Shown here piece after piece: positions 8,432 through 17,271 of a DNA stretch of 24,119 nucleotides. The notes under the pieces were generated by a model. The model was not told where the DNA came from and searched no databases. It saw nothing but the letters and a program-made list of their open reading frames with translations. Both the position numbers and the translations under genes were made by a program. The stretch lies in assembly GCA_013911195.1 (NCBI GenBank), contig JACETS010000017.1:1-24119 (forward strand), in the 5' to 3' direction. Position 1 is the stretch's first letter. The number at the start of each line of letters is the position of its first letter. Source of the stretch: Verrucomicrobiales bacterium. Lineage in GTDB: Bacteria > Verrucomicrobiota > Verrucomicrobiia > Verrucomicrobiales > DEV007.

Positions 8432-10999
8432 GTGAAGATTAGGTCAGTTTTATTTTTGTTACTTGGATTAGGCGTCTTTTCTCATTTCTCAGCGGCTGGT
8501 CGTAACGCAGGTGATAGTTTGCCAAACATTGTTTTCTTTCTCGCTGACGATATAGGATGGGCAGATCCGGGTAGATACCATGAAAATTATTCTGGAAACA
8601 AGGCAAAAGTCCCCACCCCAAATCTTGATAAACTTTGTGATCAGGGAATGATGTTTCTTGATGCCCAACTTCCAGCTGCACTTTGCGCTCCTAACAGGTT
8701 CTCGATTATGACAGGTAATTACACTCAAAGGTCAAGACCTTGGGGAACTTGGAACAGAACTGCATCTTCAGCTTTCCATTATGGAAATACCAGTAATGAT
8801 AGAATTGATAATCCTCATGAGACTATTGGAACAGCTTTACAGAAGAAGGGATATAAAACTGCTTACTTTGGCAAAATGCACTTTGGAGGTGATTTTTTCG
8901 ATGAGGATGGAAATATACTAAGAGATCAACCAAACGATCAACTCGGCCAGATTGATTTCACCAAACGTTTCCGTAATGGATTACTAGATCATGGTTTTGA
9001 TTATACTTTTGTAACTCCAGATGGAATCCAAGGTCCTCTTTATGCTTATTTTGAAAACGATCAATACATACCCATTAGCACATTCGCTGATGATGTTGAT
9101 GGAGTGGATGTTTCAGGTAATTCAGTGCTGAAAGAATTTACTAAGGGTGAAAGAGTCGGTAATGGTGAAATGATACAAGTTGGATATGGGGACTCTGAAT
9201 TTGATACGAGTGAGCACGGACCTATTCTTGCTCATTATGCTCAGCAATTTATGGAAGAACATGTAAACAATGATACAGACGCTCCTTTTTTATTATATTA
9301 TGCCACACCCGCGATACATGTTCCATTAACGCCTTCTGTCGAAGGCATTGAAGCTCAGGGACAGAGCCAGATAGGACCAAGAGCTGACTTCGTTTATGAC
9401 CTCGATGCCCAACTGGGGCTACTTTTAAAAAAGTTAAAAGAGTTAGGAATTGATAATAACACTCTTGTGATTTTTACCAGCGATAACGGAGGTGCTGTCA
9501 GTGGTGGACAAGCTCAAATAGCGGCTGGTCAAGATCCTAACGGTCCATTACGCGGAAAAAAAATGTCAATTTATGAGGGTGGGCATAGAGTTCCAATGAT
9601 CTGGAAGTGGGGTGATGGAACCGACAACGGATCTATAATTCCTCCTAGCACCAAATGTGAACACCTTGTTTCGGTAATGGACTGGGTTGCAAGTGTTATC
9701 GATTTAGCTGGTGGAGAGATAGCTTATGACCAGCATTATGATTCCATTAGCATTCTACCGCTTCTTTTCTCAGAAGAACCTGACGATTTACCCGCGCCAA
9801 GAAATTTTCATTTCTATAGCATAGGTGATTACCGAGGAGTTAGAATGGATGATGATCAAGGAAAATGGTTTTATAAAAGAGTCAACGTTGATGGCATATT
9901 GGAACTATACGAAATCATTAATGATCTCGAACAAACAACAAACCTTGTTGATGGGTATGCTTCAATTACAGAAATTCCAGACAACCACCCCCACAAAGAA
10001 AGAATTCAATTAATGGAGAATTGGTTTAATGCACACAAAGCAACCACCAGCCCAAGAACGGCAGAGGCATATGATTACAGCATTAAAAATGATGAGAAAA
10101 ATGGCATGAGAATCATTAGTACCAACTTTACTGAATATACCGGAGACGCACAAAGAATAGATAACGGGGAAGCCTTTGGTATTACAGATTTAGAAAGCGT
10201 TACCGACGCTTGGATTAATCTTCACAAAATAGATCAAGTGGATAATTTAACGAACAATCTGAAAGAGAAAACAACTGTTAGTATTTCTCTGAAACACCCT
10301 AATAACTGGGGGACAGGAAATGCAGCTTTTAATAATACCCCATTGAGAGCTGGCATTGATGATTTTAGAACTACGGTTCCAGAAACATCAGTCACTTTCT
10401 CTGGATTAAATGCAACTTTCCCAAAAGGATGCTCGGCTATCGTCTATGTAGGAGGTTACTTAAAAAACACGGGGGCCTCAATAACTGACGGTAACATCAA
10501 ATATTATTATCAAACTCCATCGGCTCCAGTCGCTCCTGTAGATTTTATTCAAACGAAAACAACCACTGACAACGGTGAAGGCTCCGCGCCAGAAGCACAT
10601 TATGCTGTATTCGGAACTACCGAATCACCTATAGTAAGCGACTCTGTTACATTCACAATAGACACATTATACGGCGGTGGAACTTTTATTGGCGGTATTC
10701 AAATTACTGGTGAGTCGATTGCAAGCGAGCCAATAAAAACACCAATACCTGTGCCTTTAGATGAACCAATGATTCAAATAAAGCACAACACAGAGTCCTT
10801 AAAAATCAGTCAACTCAACACTTCAGCCACTTACGAATTGCAAAAATCAAATCAGCTCTTGGATGAATGGTCGACTCTTGAAATAATCGAATCTCCCGAG
10901 AAAAATGAAATTATTATTAATGATATCTTGTTGAATGATTCAGCTTTTTACAGAGTGTTATATCCTCTAAAAGCTTTGAAAATGAGCCTCTCTGAATAA
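8432..10999 (+). CDS. secreted sulfatase (S1/type I) with long C-terminal extension
   Basis: An 855-residue protein starting at GTG 8432, which gives a clear signal peptide (MKIRSVLFLLLGLGVFSHF). The catalytic domain runs about 30-540. Metal Asp39-Asp40 lie in FFLADDIGW. The formylglycine-type motif is C85-A-P-N-R (CxPxR). GK148-M-H150 corresponds to the usual GKWH, and D351-N352 sit in FTSDNGG. GPLRGKKMSIYEGGHRVP follows. It should hydrolyse sulfate esters, probably on a glycan, after Cys85 is converted to formylglycine; the maturase is not in this window. Sulfatases of this class usually run 450-600 residues. Here about 300 extra residues follow: a beta-rich region at about 553-770 that I do not recognise, then a small domain with YELQKSNQLLDEWSTLE...FYRVLYP (about 785-846). 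The extension may bind substrate or anchor the enzyme. Confidence 0.93.
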   Translation: MKIRSVLFLLLGLGVFSHFSAAGRNAGDSLPNIVFFLADDIGWADPGRYHENYSGNKAKVPTPNLDKLCDQGMMFLDAQLPAALCAPNRFSIMTGNYTQRSRPWGTWNRTASSAFHYGNTSNDRIDNPHETIGTALQKKGYKTAYFGKMHFGGDFFDEDGNILRDQPNDQLGQIDFTKRFRNGLLDHGFDYTFVTPDGIQGPLYAYFENDQYIPISTFADDVDGVDVSGNSVLKEFTKGERVGNGEMIQVGYGDSEFDTSEHGPILAHYAQQFMEEHVNNDTDAPFLLYYATPAIHVPLTPSVEGIEAQGQSQIGPRADFVYDLDAQLGLLLKKLKELGIDNNTLVIFTSDNGGAVSGGQAQIAAGQDPNGPLRGKKMSIYEGGHRVPMIWKWGDGTDNGSIIPPSTKCEHLVSVMDWVASVIDLAGGEIAYDQHYDSISILPLLFSEEPDDLPAPRNFHFYSIGDYRGVRMDDDQGKWFYKRVNVDGILELYEIINDLEQTTNLVDGYASITEIPDNHPHKERIQLMENWFNAHKATTSPRTAEAYDYSIKNDEKNGMRIISTNFTEYTGDAQRIDNGEAFGITDLESVTDAWINLHKIDQVDNLTNNLKEKTTVSISLKHPNNWGTGNAAFNNTPLRAGIDDFRTTVPETSVTFSGLNATFPKGCSAIVYVGGYLKNTGASITDGNIKYYYQTPSAPVAPVDFIQTKTTTDNGEGSAPEAHYAVFGTTESPIVSDSVTFTIDTLYGGGTFIGGIQITGESIASEPIKTPIPVPLDEPMIQIKHNTESLKISQLNTSATYELQKSNQLLDEWSTLEIIESPEKNEIIINDILLNDSAFYRVLYPLKALKMSLSE

Positions 11000-11036
11000 C
11001 AGGGGAAGTATTTTTCAATTCTAGATATCCGCAAAG

Positions 11037-12398
11037 ATGCATCATTTAATTTATATAACGGTCTTATTTATAATTTACTCTTTTCCAATTTCGTATGCAG
11101 AAGATTGGCCTCAATATCTAGGCCCGTCGAGAAACACCGTTTGGAATGAGAAAGGGGTAGAATTAAATTTTGATAAACATCCCCCTAAACTTCTCTGGTC
11201 CAAACCAATAGGAGGAGGGTACTCAGGACCTTCGGTCTCAGATAATAAGGTGTTTATAATGGACAGAGAAGCAGAACCATATAAACCAAAAAAGATTAAA
11301 CCTGGAACTAATTTGAACTTTGTTAAAGCCAAAATTAAGGGAACAGAAAGAATTCTCTGCTTGGATTCACGAACCGGTGAGATTAAATGGTCTCATAGTT
11401 ATAAATCTGAATATAGCTCTGTTTTTATTTACGCCATAGGACCTAGAACAACACCACTTGTGCATGACGGGTTCGTTTTCACTCTAGGAGCTGAAGGCCA
11501 ACTCAACACTTATAAAGCAGACAGCGGAAAATTAATTTGGAGTAAAAATTTTATCAATGATTTTGGGATTGAAAATCCTGAATGGGGAACAGCCTGTCAT
11601 CCCATCATACATAATACTACATTGATTTGCACTGTGGGAGGCAGTGGACAAACCTTGGTTGCCTTTGATTATAAAACAGGCAAAGAAGAATGGAGAAATA
11701 TAGATTCAAAAAAATCCGGCTACGGAACTCCAGTCATTGAAACGATCAATGGCACCAAACAATTAATTGTCTGGAATGGGGAAACGGTTAACGGGGTTAA
11801 TCCTGATAATGGCAAGTTGTACTGGTCAGTGGGTTTTAAACCTGAATATGGAATGGCCATAGGAGCCCCTAGGGTATGGAACGACCTGGTATTCGTGATG
11901 GGGTTCAACGGAAAATCAGGCACCATCAAAATCTCTAATGACTCAAGATCCGCCTCACTTCTCTGGGGACTTGATAGAAGGTTAGGTGTTGCAGGAACGT
12001 TCAATACCGCTCACCTCGATGATGGATACATTTATTCAGGAGGACAAAGAGGCCTTTTTAGATGCATTGACATCAATAATGGAAAAAGAATTTGGGAAAC
12101 TCCAACCCCACTTTTAAAAGAGGATGGATCCGGTCGTGGAGCCTGGCCCAGCGCGTTTACTGTATATCACAAGCCAACTAATCATACTGTGATTTTTAAT
12201 GACCATGGAGAAATGATAAGCGCTAACCTAACTCGAAAAGGATATGAAGAAATCTCAAGAGTAAAGATCATAGAACCGACACATTACGTTGGAGGCAGAA
12301 TGCTAGTTTGGTCGCATCCCGCCCTATCAAATGGAAAACTTTATTGTCGCAACGATAAAGAAATTCTATGCTATGATTTAAGAGGTCATAAAAAATAA
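11037..12398 (+). CDS. secreted PQQ-like beta-propeller protein
   Basis: A 453-residue protein with signal peptide (MHHLIYITVLFIIYSFPISYA) and the opening DWPQYLGPSRNTVWNEKG that is typical of PQQ-like propeller proteins in planctomycetes and verrucomicrobia. Blade signatures of the D-x-x-T-G-x-x-x-W type recur: LDSRTGEIKWS, YKADSGKLIWS, FDYKTGKEEWR, VNPDNGKLYWS and IDINNGKRIWE. It ends NDKEILCYDLRGHKK. The fold is that of PQQ-dependent dehydrogenases, but most proteins of this compact type lack a proven cofactor, so I do not call it a dehydrogenase. It may be a scaffold or binding protein at the cell surface. It lies 37 bases after the sulfatase and 14 bases before the SIMPL gene on the same strand. 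I see no Shine-Dalgarno sequence in front of the ATG. Confidence 0.88.
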   Translation: MHHLIYITVLFIIYSFPISYAEDWPQYLGPSRNTVWNEKGVELNFDKHPPKLLWSKPIGGGYSGPSVSDNKVFIMDREAEPYKPKKIKPGTNLNFVKAKIKGTERILCLDSRTGEIKWSHSYKSEYSSVFIYAIGPRTTPLVHDGFVFTLGAEGQLNTYKADSGKLIWSKNFINDFGIENPEWGTACHPIIHNTTLICTVGGSGQTLVAFDYKTGKEEWRNIDSKKSGYGTPVIETINGTKQLIVWNGETVNGVNPDNGKLYWSVGFKPEYGMAIGAPRVWNDLVFVMGFNGKSGTIKISNDSRSASLLWGLDRRLGVAGTFNTAHLDDGYIYSGGQRGLFRCIDINNGKRIWETPTPLLKEDGSGRGAWPSAFTVYHKPTNHTVIFNDHGEMISANLTRKGYEEISRVKIIEPTHYVGGRMLVWSHPALSNGKLYCRNDKEILCYDLRGHKK

Positions 12399-12412
12399 TA
12401 GATAATAAAGAT

Positions 12413-13174
12413 ATGAAGCTAATTATTTATCAAAATGTAAAAAGAATTTTACTATTGCTTGGAATCATTTTTTTACCATCACTCGATTCTCTCGCTTCTG
12501 AAAGTCAACCACATGTAACCGTTTATGGTACAGCAACTACTTCGGTGGCTATCGATGAAATGAACTGGAGAATAAGGATCAACCATAAAAATCCAAGCCT
12601 GGAAGAGGTAGCGAAAGCTCATAACTCCACCGTTAAAGAAGTTCTGGATTTTCTTATTGATAACGAACTACCTGAACATTGCATTCAGACTTCAGGAATG
12701 GAATTTGGGGAATACTTCGTTACCTCAAAACTAAAAGGTCGGATTAGAGAGGGTTACCAAGCTTCCTCAAACATTAACTTCAAGGTGGCAATGACGAGCA
12801 CCAATGACAATGATTTGGATCGACTTAATTTTACCTCAAAGTACAAGGAGCTTTGGAGCAGAATTTCACGAATGGAAAACGTTTCTCTCAATGGGATCAC
12901 TTACAATAATTCTAAGAGAATTAAACATCAAAACGAGACAAGACAAAAAGCATTGTTAGCGGCGAAGGATAAAGCTCAAAAGCTTGCCGAAACATTAGAC
13001 TCTAAAATAGGAAAACCACTTTTTATTGAAGAAGAAAGATTTGCTAACTCTAGCAACAATTTCTCTAATGTTTATGCTGATAGCCAACCGGCTATTGTTA
13101 ATGATGGCTTCGCCCCAGGACAAATTCCAATCACTGTCCAGATTAAAGTCTCTTTCGAATTGATAAGCGAATAA
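12413..13174 (+). CDS. SIMPL (DUF541) domain periplasmic protein
   Basis: A 253-residue protein with signal peptide at 1-29 (MKLIIYQNVKRILLLLGIIF). Residues about 33-250 form a SIMPL/DUF541 domain: PHVTVYGTATTSVAIDEM at the start, EEVAKAHNSTVKEVLDFL in the helix, and the family's typical late helix RQKALLAAKDKAQKLAETL (177-195) followed by a closing strand ITVQIKVSFELI. SIMPL proteins are periplasmic or membrane-associated oligomers with stress or interaction roles; the molecular function is not settled. It lies 14 bases after the PQQ-like gene, so it is probably cotranscribed. Nothing in it points to an enzyme. Confidence 0.88.
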   Translation: MKLIIYQNVKRILLLLGIIFLPSLDSLASESQPHVTVYGTATTSVAIDEMNWRIRINHKNPSLEEVAKAHNSTVKEVLDFLIDNELPEHCIQTSGMEFGEYFVTSKLKGRIREGYQASSNINFKVAMTSTNDNDLDRLNFTSKYKELWSRISRMENVSLNGITYNNSKRIKHQNETRQKALLAAKDKAQKLAETLDSKIGKPLFIEEERFANSSNNFSNVYADSQPAIVNDGFAPGQIPITVQIKVSFELISE

Positions 13175-13203
13175 TTGAAGTTTGTTTAAGACCGCATTAA
13201 CCA

Positions 13204-16029
13204 ATGGAGCTGGGACTAAAAAAACCAACAATCCTAGCAATTGCTCTATTTATACTCGTATCAAATTTATTTTCATCTGATTCAAAAAAACCTCTATCTA
13301 AGACTGACAATCAGGCTATTGGAATCCTTGAAAATTACTGCATTGATTGCCACGATGAAGAAACCAAGAAGGGAAATTTTGATCTCTCTTATTTTATAGA
13401 AAATCATGAAGAAAATCTTCATTTAGTTTTCGAAAATCTAATCACTGGAAAAATGCCTCCAGTGAATAAACAAAGACCATCTCAAACAGAACAAGAAAAA
13501 ATTCTTCATTGGCTTTCAAAAAAACAAAACAACCATTCAATCAATGACTATAGGAGAACCAGTCGACACGAATTCGTCTATTCGGTTAATGACCTACTAG
13601 GAGTAAGATTGGACCTTGCAGAAAACATTCCTGAAGACAGGGGCACTAATGACTTTGACTCCAACAGAAAAATTTTACTCACCAAAGAAGCACTAGACTC
13701 CTATTTTTCAGTAGCTGACGAGATGCTCGAATTCGCGTTACCAGATCAAGGTTTCCCCAAAGAAAGAGTCTGGGTAACCAACAAGATTAAGGACAGCCAT
13801 GACACTTATAACATTTATACACAAAATTATGAGGATGGAATTCTCTTTTCTTGGACCAGAGCAAATAACGGTAATAACTATTCTTTTTTCTATGACCACT
13901 TTGAGCCTCCAGTAAAGGGCTGGTACGAACTCACTTTTGACGCAAAAAAACTTGGTCAGTTTGATGAAGATGTAAGTGTCTTAGTCTACTCAGGTAAATA
14001 TTATTTCGCTGATGACCGACCACAGCCTCAGCGTTTGCTTGGCGTTATTTCTTTAGCAAATAAAGAATTACAATCTCATACCATTCGAGCCTTTTTACAT
14101 CCCGGGGAAAATGTCTCTGTCCATTGTTATTCGAAACACACCTTCCGTCAGAAAAAGGGACGTAACGGAGCTTTTATCAAACAGTTAAAAGTCAAAGGAC
14201 CAGTGCTCGAAAAATGGCCTCCTAAATCGTATAATAAAATTCTGGATGGTATCCAAATTAGCTTTGAAGAAAAGAAGCCTATTCAAACGCCAATTTACCA
14301 AACCAGACTCAAAGCAATTGGAGGCAGTATTTCTGTAAGTAGCGAGGAAATCGGAATGGAAAAAGAAAAAATGCAGGATGGATCAAATCGCACATTTTGG
14401 CATTCTCAGTTTACTCCTACCGTGGCCAAGCCACCTCATTTTGTTATACTAAACAATCCTTTAGAAAAAGAAATAGATGGCGTTTCCTACTCAAAATTGA
14501 CAAGAGCAAATAATGGACAGGTAAAGTCATATTCAATTTTTCTTTCAGATGATGCTAAGTTCTGGGGAGATCCAATAATTAAAGGAGAATTAGATATACT
14601 AAGATCTTACGAGCAAAACATCATATTTCCCAACAAGACTACAAAAAAATACATAAAATTTTTGGTTACAGATGCCATTTCATTGGATGGAAAATCAATC
14701 GCTTCGATTGGAAAACTAGACGTTATCACTTCGGTCAACAATCCGACCTTAAGGTCAAAGATATCAATTCTATCTAAATCCGAAAAAGACCTAAAAAGAG
14801 TTATTCGTAATTTTGCAGAATCTGCCTTTTCAACCGATCTCACTGATGAAGACCTTTTACCATACTACAACGTTAGCCTTTTATCTTACCGGAATGAAGG
14901 ACATTTCTTAAATGCAGTTAAAGCCGGTCTTAAGTCTATCATTTGTTCACATCGGTTTCTCCTAGCACCTGGAGAACATTCTAATAAAGATTATGAAATA
15001 GCATCTAAACTTTCCAGAATTCTTTGGTTATCAGTTCCAGACCAAGAACTTCTTGGCCTTGCAAGAAGTGCAAATTTAGAAACCGAGACAATTCGCCAAC
15101 AGATCGACAGAATGCTTAAAGATGAAAAAAGCAAAAGGATGATTCATTCGTTTTGTTCTCAATGGCTCAATTTAAGGTCTTTTGACAAAGTCAACCCCTC
15201 CCTAAAACTATACCCAGAATACAATGATATTCTTAATCATTATCTTCCCATTGAAACTGAAACGTTCATTAATCACTTAATTCAGGACAACCTAAATATT
15301 AATAACCTTATCCACTCTAATTTCGCTTTTTTAAACCAACGCCTAGCCCAGCACTACGATATAAAAGGGATCACAGGTCAAAAAATACGTAAAGTTTCAC
15401 TTCCTGAAGATTCAGTGAGAGGCGGACTGATGACCATGGGAAGTATACTCAAGATCACGGCTGATGGTTTTGATACTTCTCCAATACTACGAGGGGCATG
15501 GATCTCTAAAAATATTGTTGGAAATACTTTATCTCCCCCACCTGAAAATATAGTGGCAATAGAACCAGATCACAGCAATAACAGGAATTTAAAAGAACAG
15601 ATAGAGGCCCATAAAAACAATAAAGCTTGTTACTCATGTCACAAGTCTATTGATCCTTATGGTTTTGCCCTTGAGAATTTTGATGCCACAGGTAAATGGA
15701 GATCTCAATACAAAATCGAAAAACCTCATAGAGGAACTTTTCAGTTCACACTTGGAGGGTACTATAATTTATCTCAAAGAGTCGATTCCTCTGGCACAGT
15801 CGAGAACCAAACGTTTGATAATATATCAGATCTCAAAAAAATTATTATTTCCGATCATAAAAGGATAGCCTATAGCTTCATCAAAAAATTCTTTGAATAT
15901 GCTAATGGTTATCAACCGTCTCTCTCTGAACGTTTGGATCTTTTTGCATTAATACCTGACAACCCCAAGAATTGTAAGACAAAAGACTTGATCACTGAGG
16001 TATTGATGTATTCACTTAGGGAACGGTAA
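13204..16029 (+). CDS. DUF1587/DUF1592/DUF1588/DUF1585 cytochrome c protein with discoidin-like domain
   Basis: A 941-residue Sec-exported protein (signal at 1-24, TILAIALFILVSNLF). Order: planctomycete cytochrome domain with haem motif C46-ID-C49-H50 and a possible axial Met in KMPP (83-86); DUF1587 at about 116-180 (RRTSRHEFVYSVNDLLGV); a jelly-roll carbohydrate-binding-like region at about 200-345 (GWYELTFDAKKLG, LHPGENVSVHCYSKH); and an F5/8 type C (discoidin)-like region at about 355-510 (MQDGSNRTFWHSQF, YSIFLSDDAKFWG). Then come DUF1595 (about 530-590), DUF1592 (about 595-720), DUF1588 with a second haem motif C809-YS-C812-H813 followed by KSIDPYGFALENFD, and DUF1585 (about 850-930). 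It is likely a periplasmic di-haem protein whose beta domains could hold it on a glycan. The DUF1552 gene starts 2 bases after its stop. Confidence 0.93.
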   Translation: MELGLKKPTILAIALFILVSNLFSSDSKKPLSKTDNQAIGILENYCIDCHDEETKKGNFDLSYFIENHEENLHLVFENLITGKMPPVNKQRPSQTEQEKILHWLSKKQNNHSINDYRRTSRHEFVYSVNDLLGVRLDLAENIPEDRGTNDFDSNRKILLTKEALDSYFSVADEMLEFALPDQGFPKERVWVTNKIKDSHDTYNIYTQNYEDGILFSWTRANNGNNYSFFYDHFEPPVKGWYELTFDAKKLGQFDEDVSVLVYSGKYYFADDRPQPQRLLGVISLANKELQSHTIRAFLHPGENVSVHCYSKHTFRQKKGRNGAFIKQLKVKGPVLEKWPPKSYNKILDGIQISFEEKKPIQTPIYQTRLKAIGGSISVSSEEIGMEKEKMQDGSNRTFWHSQFTPTVAKPPHFVILNNPLEKEIDGVSYSKLTRANNGQVKSYSIFLSDDAKFWGDPIIKGELDILRSYEQNIIFPNKTTKKYIKFLVTDAISLDGKSIASIGKLDVITSVNNPTLRSKISILSKSEKDLKRVIRNFAESAFSTDLTDEDLLPYYNVSLLSYRNEGHFLNAVKAGLKSIICSHRFLLAPGEHSNKDYEIASKLSRILWLSVPDQELLGLARSANLETETIRQQIDRMLKDEKSKRMIHSFCSQWLNLRSFDKVNPSLKLYPEYNDILNHYLPIETETFINHLIQDNLNINNLIHSNFAFLNQRLAQHYDIKGITGQKIRKVSLPEDSVRGGLMTMGSILKITADGFDTSPILRGAWISKNIVGNTLSPPPENIVAIEPDHSNNRNLKEQIEAHKNNKACYSCHKSIDPYGFALENFDATGKWRSQYKIEKPHRGTFQFTLGGYYNLSQRVDSSGTVENQTFDNISDLKKIIISDHKRIAYSFIKKFFEYANGYQPSLSERLDLFALIPDNPKNCKTKDLITEVLMYSLRER

Positions 16030-16031
16030 GG

Positions 16032-17258
16032 ATGAAAAATTTGAATAGAAAAGAATTTTTAAAGCTTGGAACAGCTTTGCCAATTTCCTTGGGTCCATTG
16101 GGTCTCTCCGCAGCAAGCAATAAGAAAGAGACTCCTAAAAGAATAATTTTCATCAATAATAGCCTAGGTTTCTATGAGCCTTATTTTTTCCCAAAAAAAC
16201 AAGGGGACCTAACGTCCTCTAACTATCTCAAGAATTTCAGAGTTAATAACAAATTAACGGTTTTTCAAAATTTATTTCATCCAGGCATGGAGACAAGTAA
16301 CCATGACTCTGAAAAATCGTTTTTGACTGGAACCCCTAACCCCGAGTCATCGAACTTTGTTAATGGTATTTCCTTGGATCAAATATTGGCAAAGAAAATG
16401 GGGGAGCATACACGTTTTCCATTTCTTAATTTTAACATTTATGATCGCGGGTGGGGATGCTCTTGGAACGGCCAAGGTTCTGCAATTCCACCGATGCATG
16501 ATGAAGGAAAGATCTTCGAAATGCTTTTTGAGGAAGAAGACCTTAAAACAAAAAGAAAACGAATTGCTCAAGATCTTAATATCCTATCATCATTAAGAAG
16601 TGATTTAAAAAACCTCAAAAAAAGGAATCCTTTTCATTCCAAATTAACTCACTACGAATTAATAATTAACGAATTAGAATCGCGTCTCGAGCGCGATAAA
16701 TTTTGGATTAACACCAAAAAACCCAACGTCAAAAACTCCTTAACGGACGATAATAATTTCAAATTTTCTAACAAGATTAGAAATCTTTTTGAGCTAGCGA
16801 AATTAGCCTTTCAAACCGACTCTACCCGAGTAATTACATTCTCCATGGATTGGATCTATGGCGCCATCAAAGTGCCCGGAACGACAGGAGGATGGCATAC
16901 ACTATCTCATCACGGAGGACGAAAAGATGTCATAGAGAAATTAAGTCATATTGAGAAAGATACTCTAAAACACTTTGAACAGTTTTTATTCGAACTTGAT
17001 CAAATTAAAGAAGGTCAAGGAACCTTACTTGATCATACGACTGTTGTAATGGGTAGCAATTTTGGAGACTCTTCTAATCACACATGCAATAATTTGCCCA
17101 TTATTGTGGCAGGCGGAGGATACCAACACGAAAATCATAAGGTCTTAGATGGTTCAACTCCTTTATGTAACCTCTATCTAGAACTGCTTCACAAAAACAA
17201 CATTGATATTGGTCAATTTGGTAGTAGTGAAAAAAATATAAACCTGCTTACGGTTTAA
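16032..17258 (+). CDS. DUF1552 (HXXSHH) family exported protein
   Basis: A 408-residue protein two bases downstream of the DUF1592-type cytochrome, the usual partner of this family. The N-terminus NRKEFLKLGTALPISLGPLG looks like a Tat signal, but the twin arginine is Arg6-Lys7. The family-defining motif H289-TL-S292-H293-H294 sits in GGWHTLSHHGG (16896-16913). Other family features are SNHDSEKSFLTG (89-100), SLDQILAKKMG (114-124), TRVITFSMDW (265-274) and VVMGSNFGDSSNHT near residue 350. Residues 160-230 contain a charged helical stretch. The His/Ser/Asp-rich core suggests a metal or hydrolase site, but no activity is known for the family. Its stop faces the CSPYR sulfatase gene across 13 bases with no recognisable terminator. 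Confidence 0.92.
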   Translation: MKNLNRKEFLKLGTALPISLGPLGLSAASNKKETPKRIIFINNSLGFYEPYFFPKKQGDLTSSNYLKNFRVNNKLTVFQNLFHPGMETSNHDSEKSFLTGTPNPESSNFVNGISLDQILAKKMGEHTRFPFLNFNIYDRGWGCSWNGQGSAIPPMHDEGKIFEMLFEEEDLKTKRKRIAQDLNILSSLRSDLKNLKKRNPFHSKLTHYELIINELESRLERDKFWINTKKPNVKNSLTDDNNFKFSNKIRNLFELAKLAFQTDSTRVITFSMDWIYGAIKVPGTTGGWHTLSHHGGRKDVIEKLSHIEKDTLKHFEQFLFELDQIKEGQGTLLDHTTVVMGSNFGDSSNHTCNNLPIIVAGGGYQHENHKVLDGSTPLCNLYLELLHKNNIDIGQFGSSEKNINLLTV

Positions 17259-17271
17259 TTGTTATATTTAG

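Noticed and set aside
11720..12004. 94-codon minus-strand frame within the PQQ-like gene
   Set aside because: Antisense to clear propeller repeats with no family features; a shadow frame.
11037..12398. PQQ-dependent alcohol or glucose dehydrogenase
   Set aside because: Only blade signatures are visible. I do not see the PQQ- and calcium-binding residues or a haem domain that would justify an enzyme call.
17259..17271. bidirectional terminator between the convergent DUF1552 and sulfatase genes
   Set aside because: The 13-base gap and flanks are AT-rich but hold no GC-containing stem, so nothing supports a terminator.
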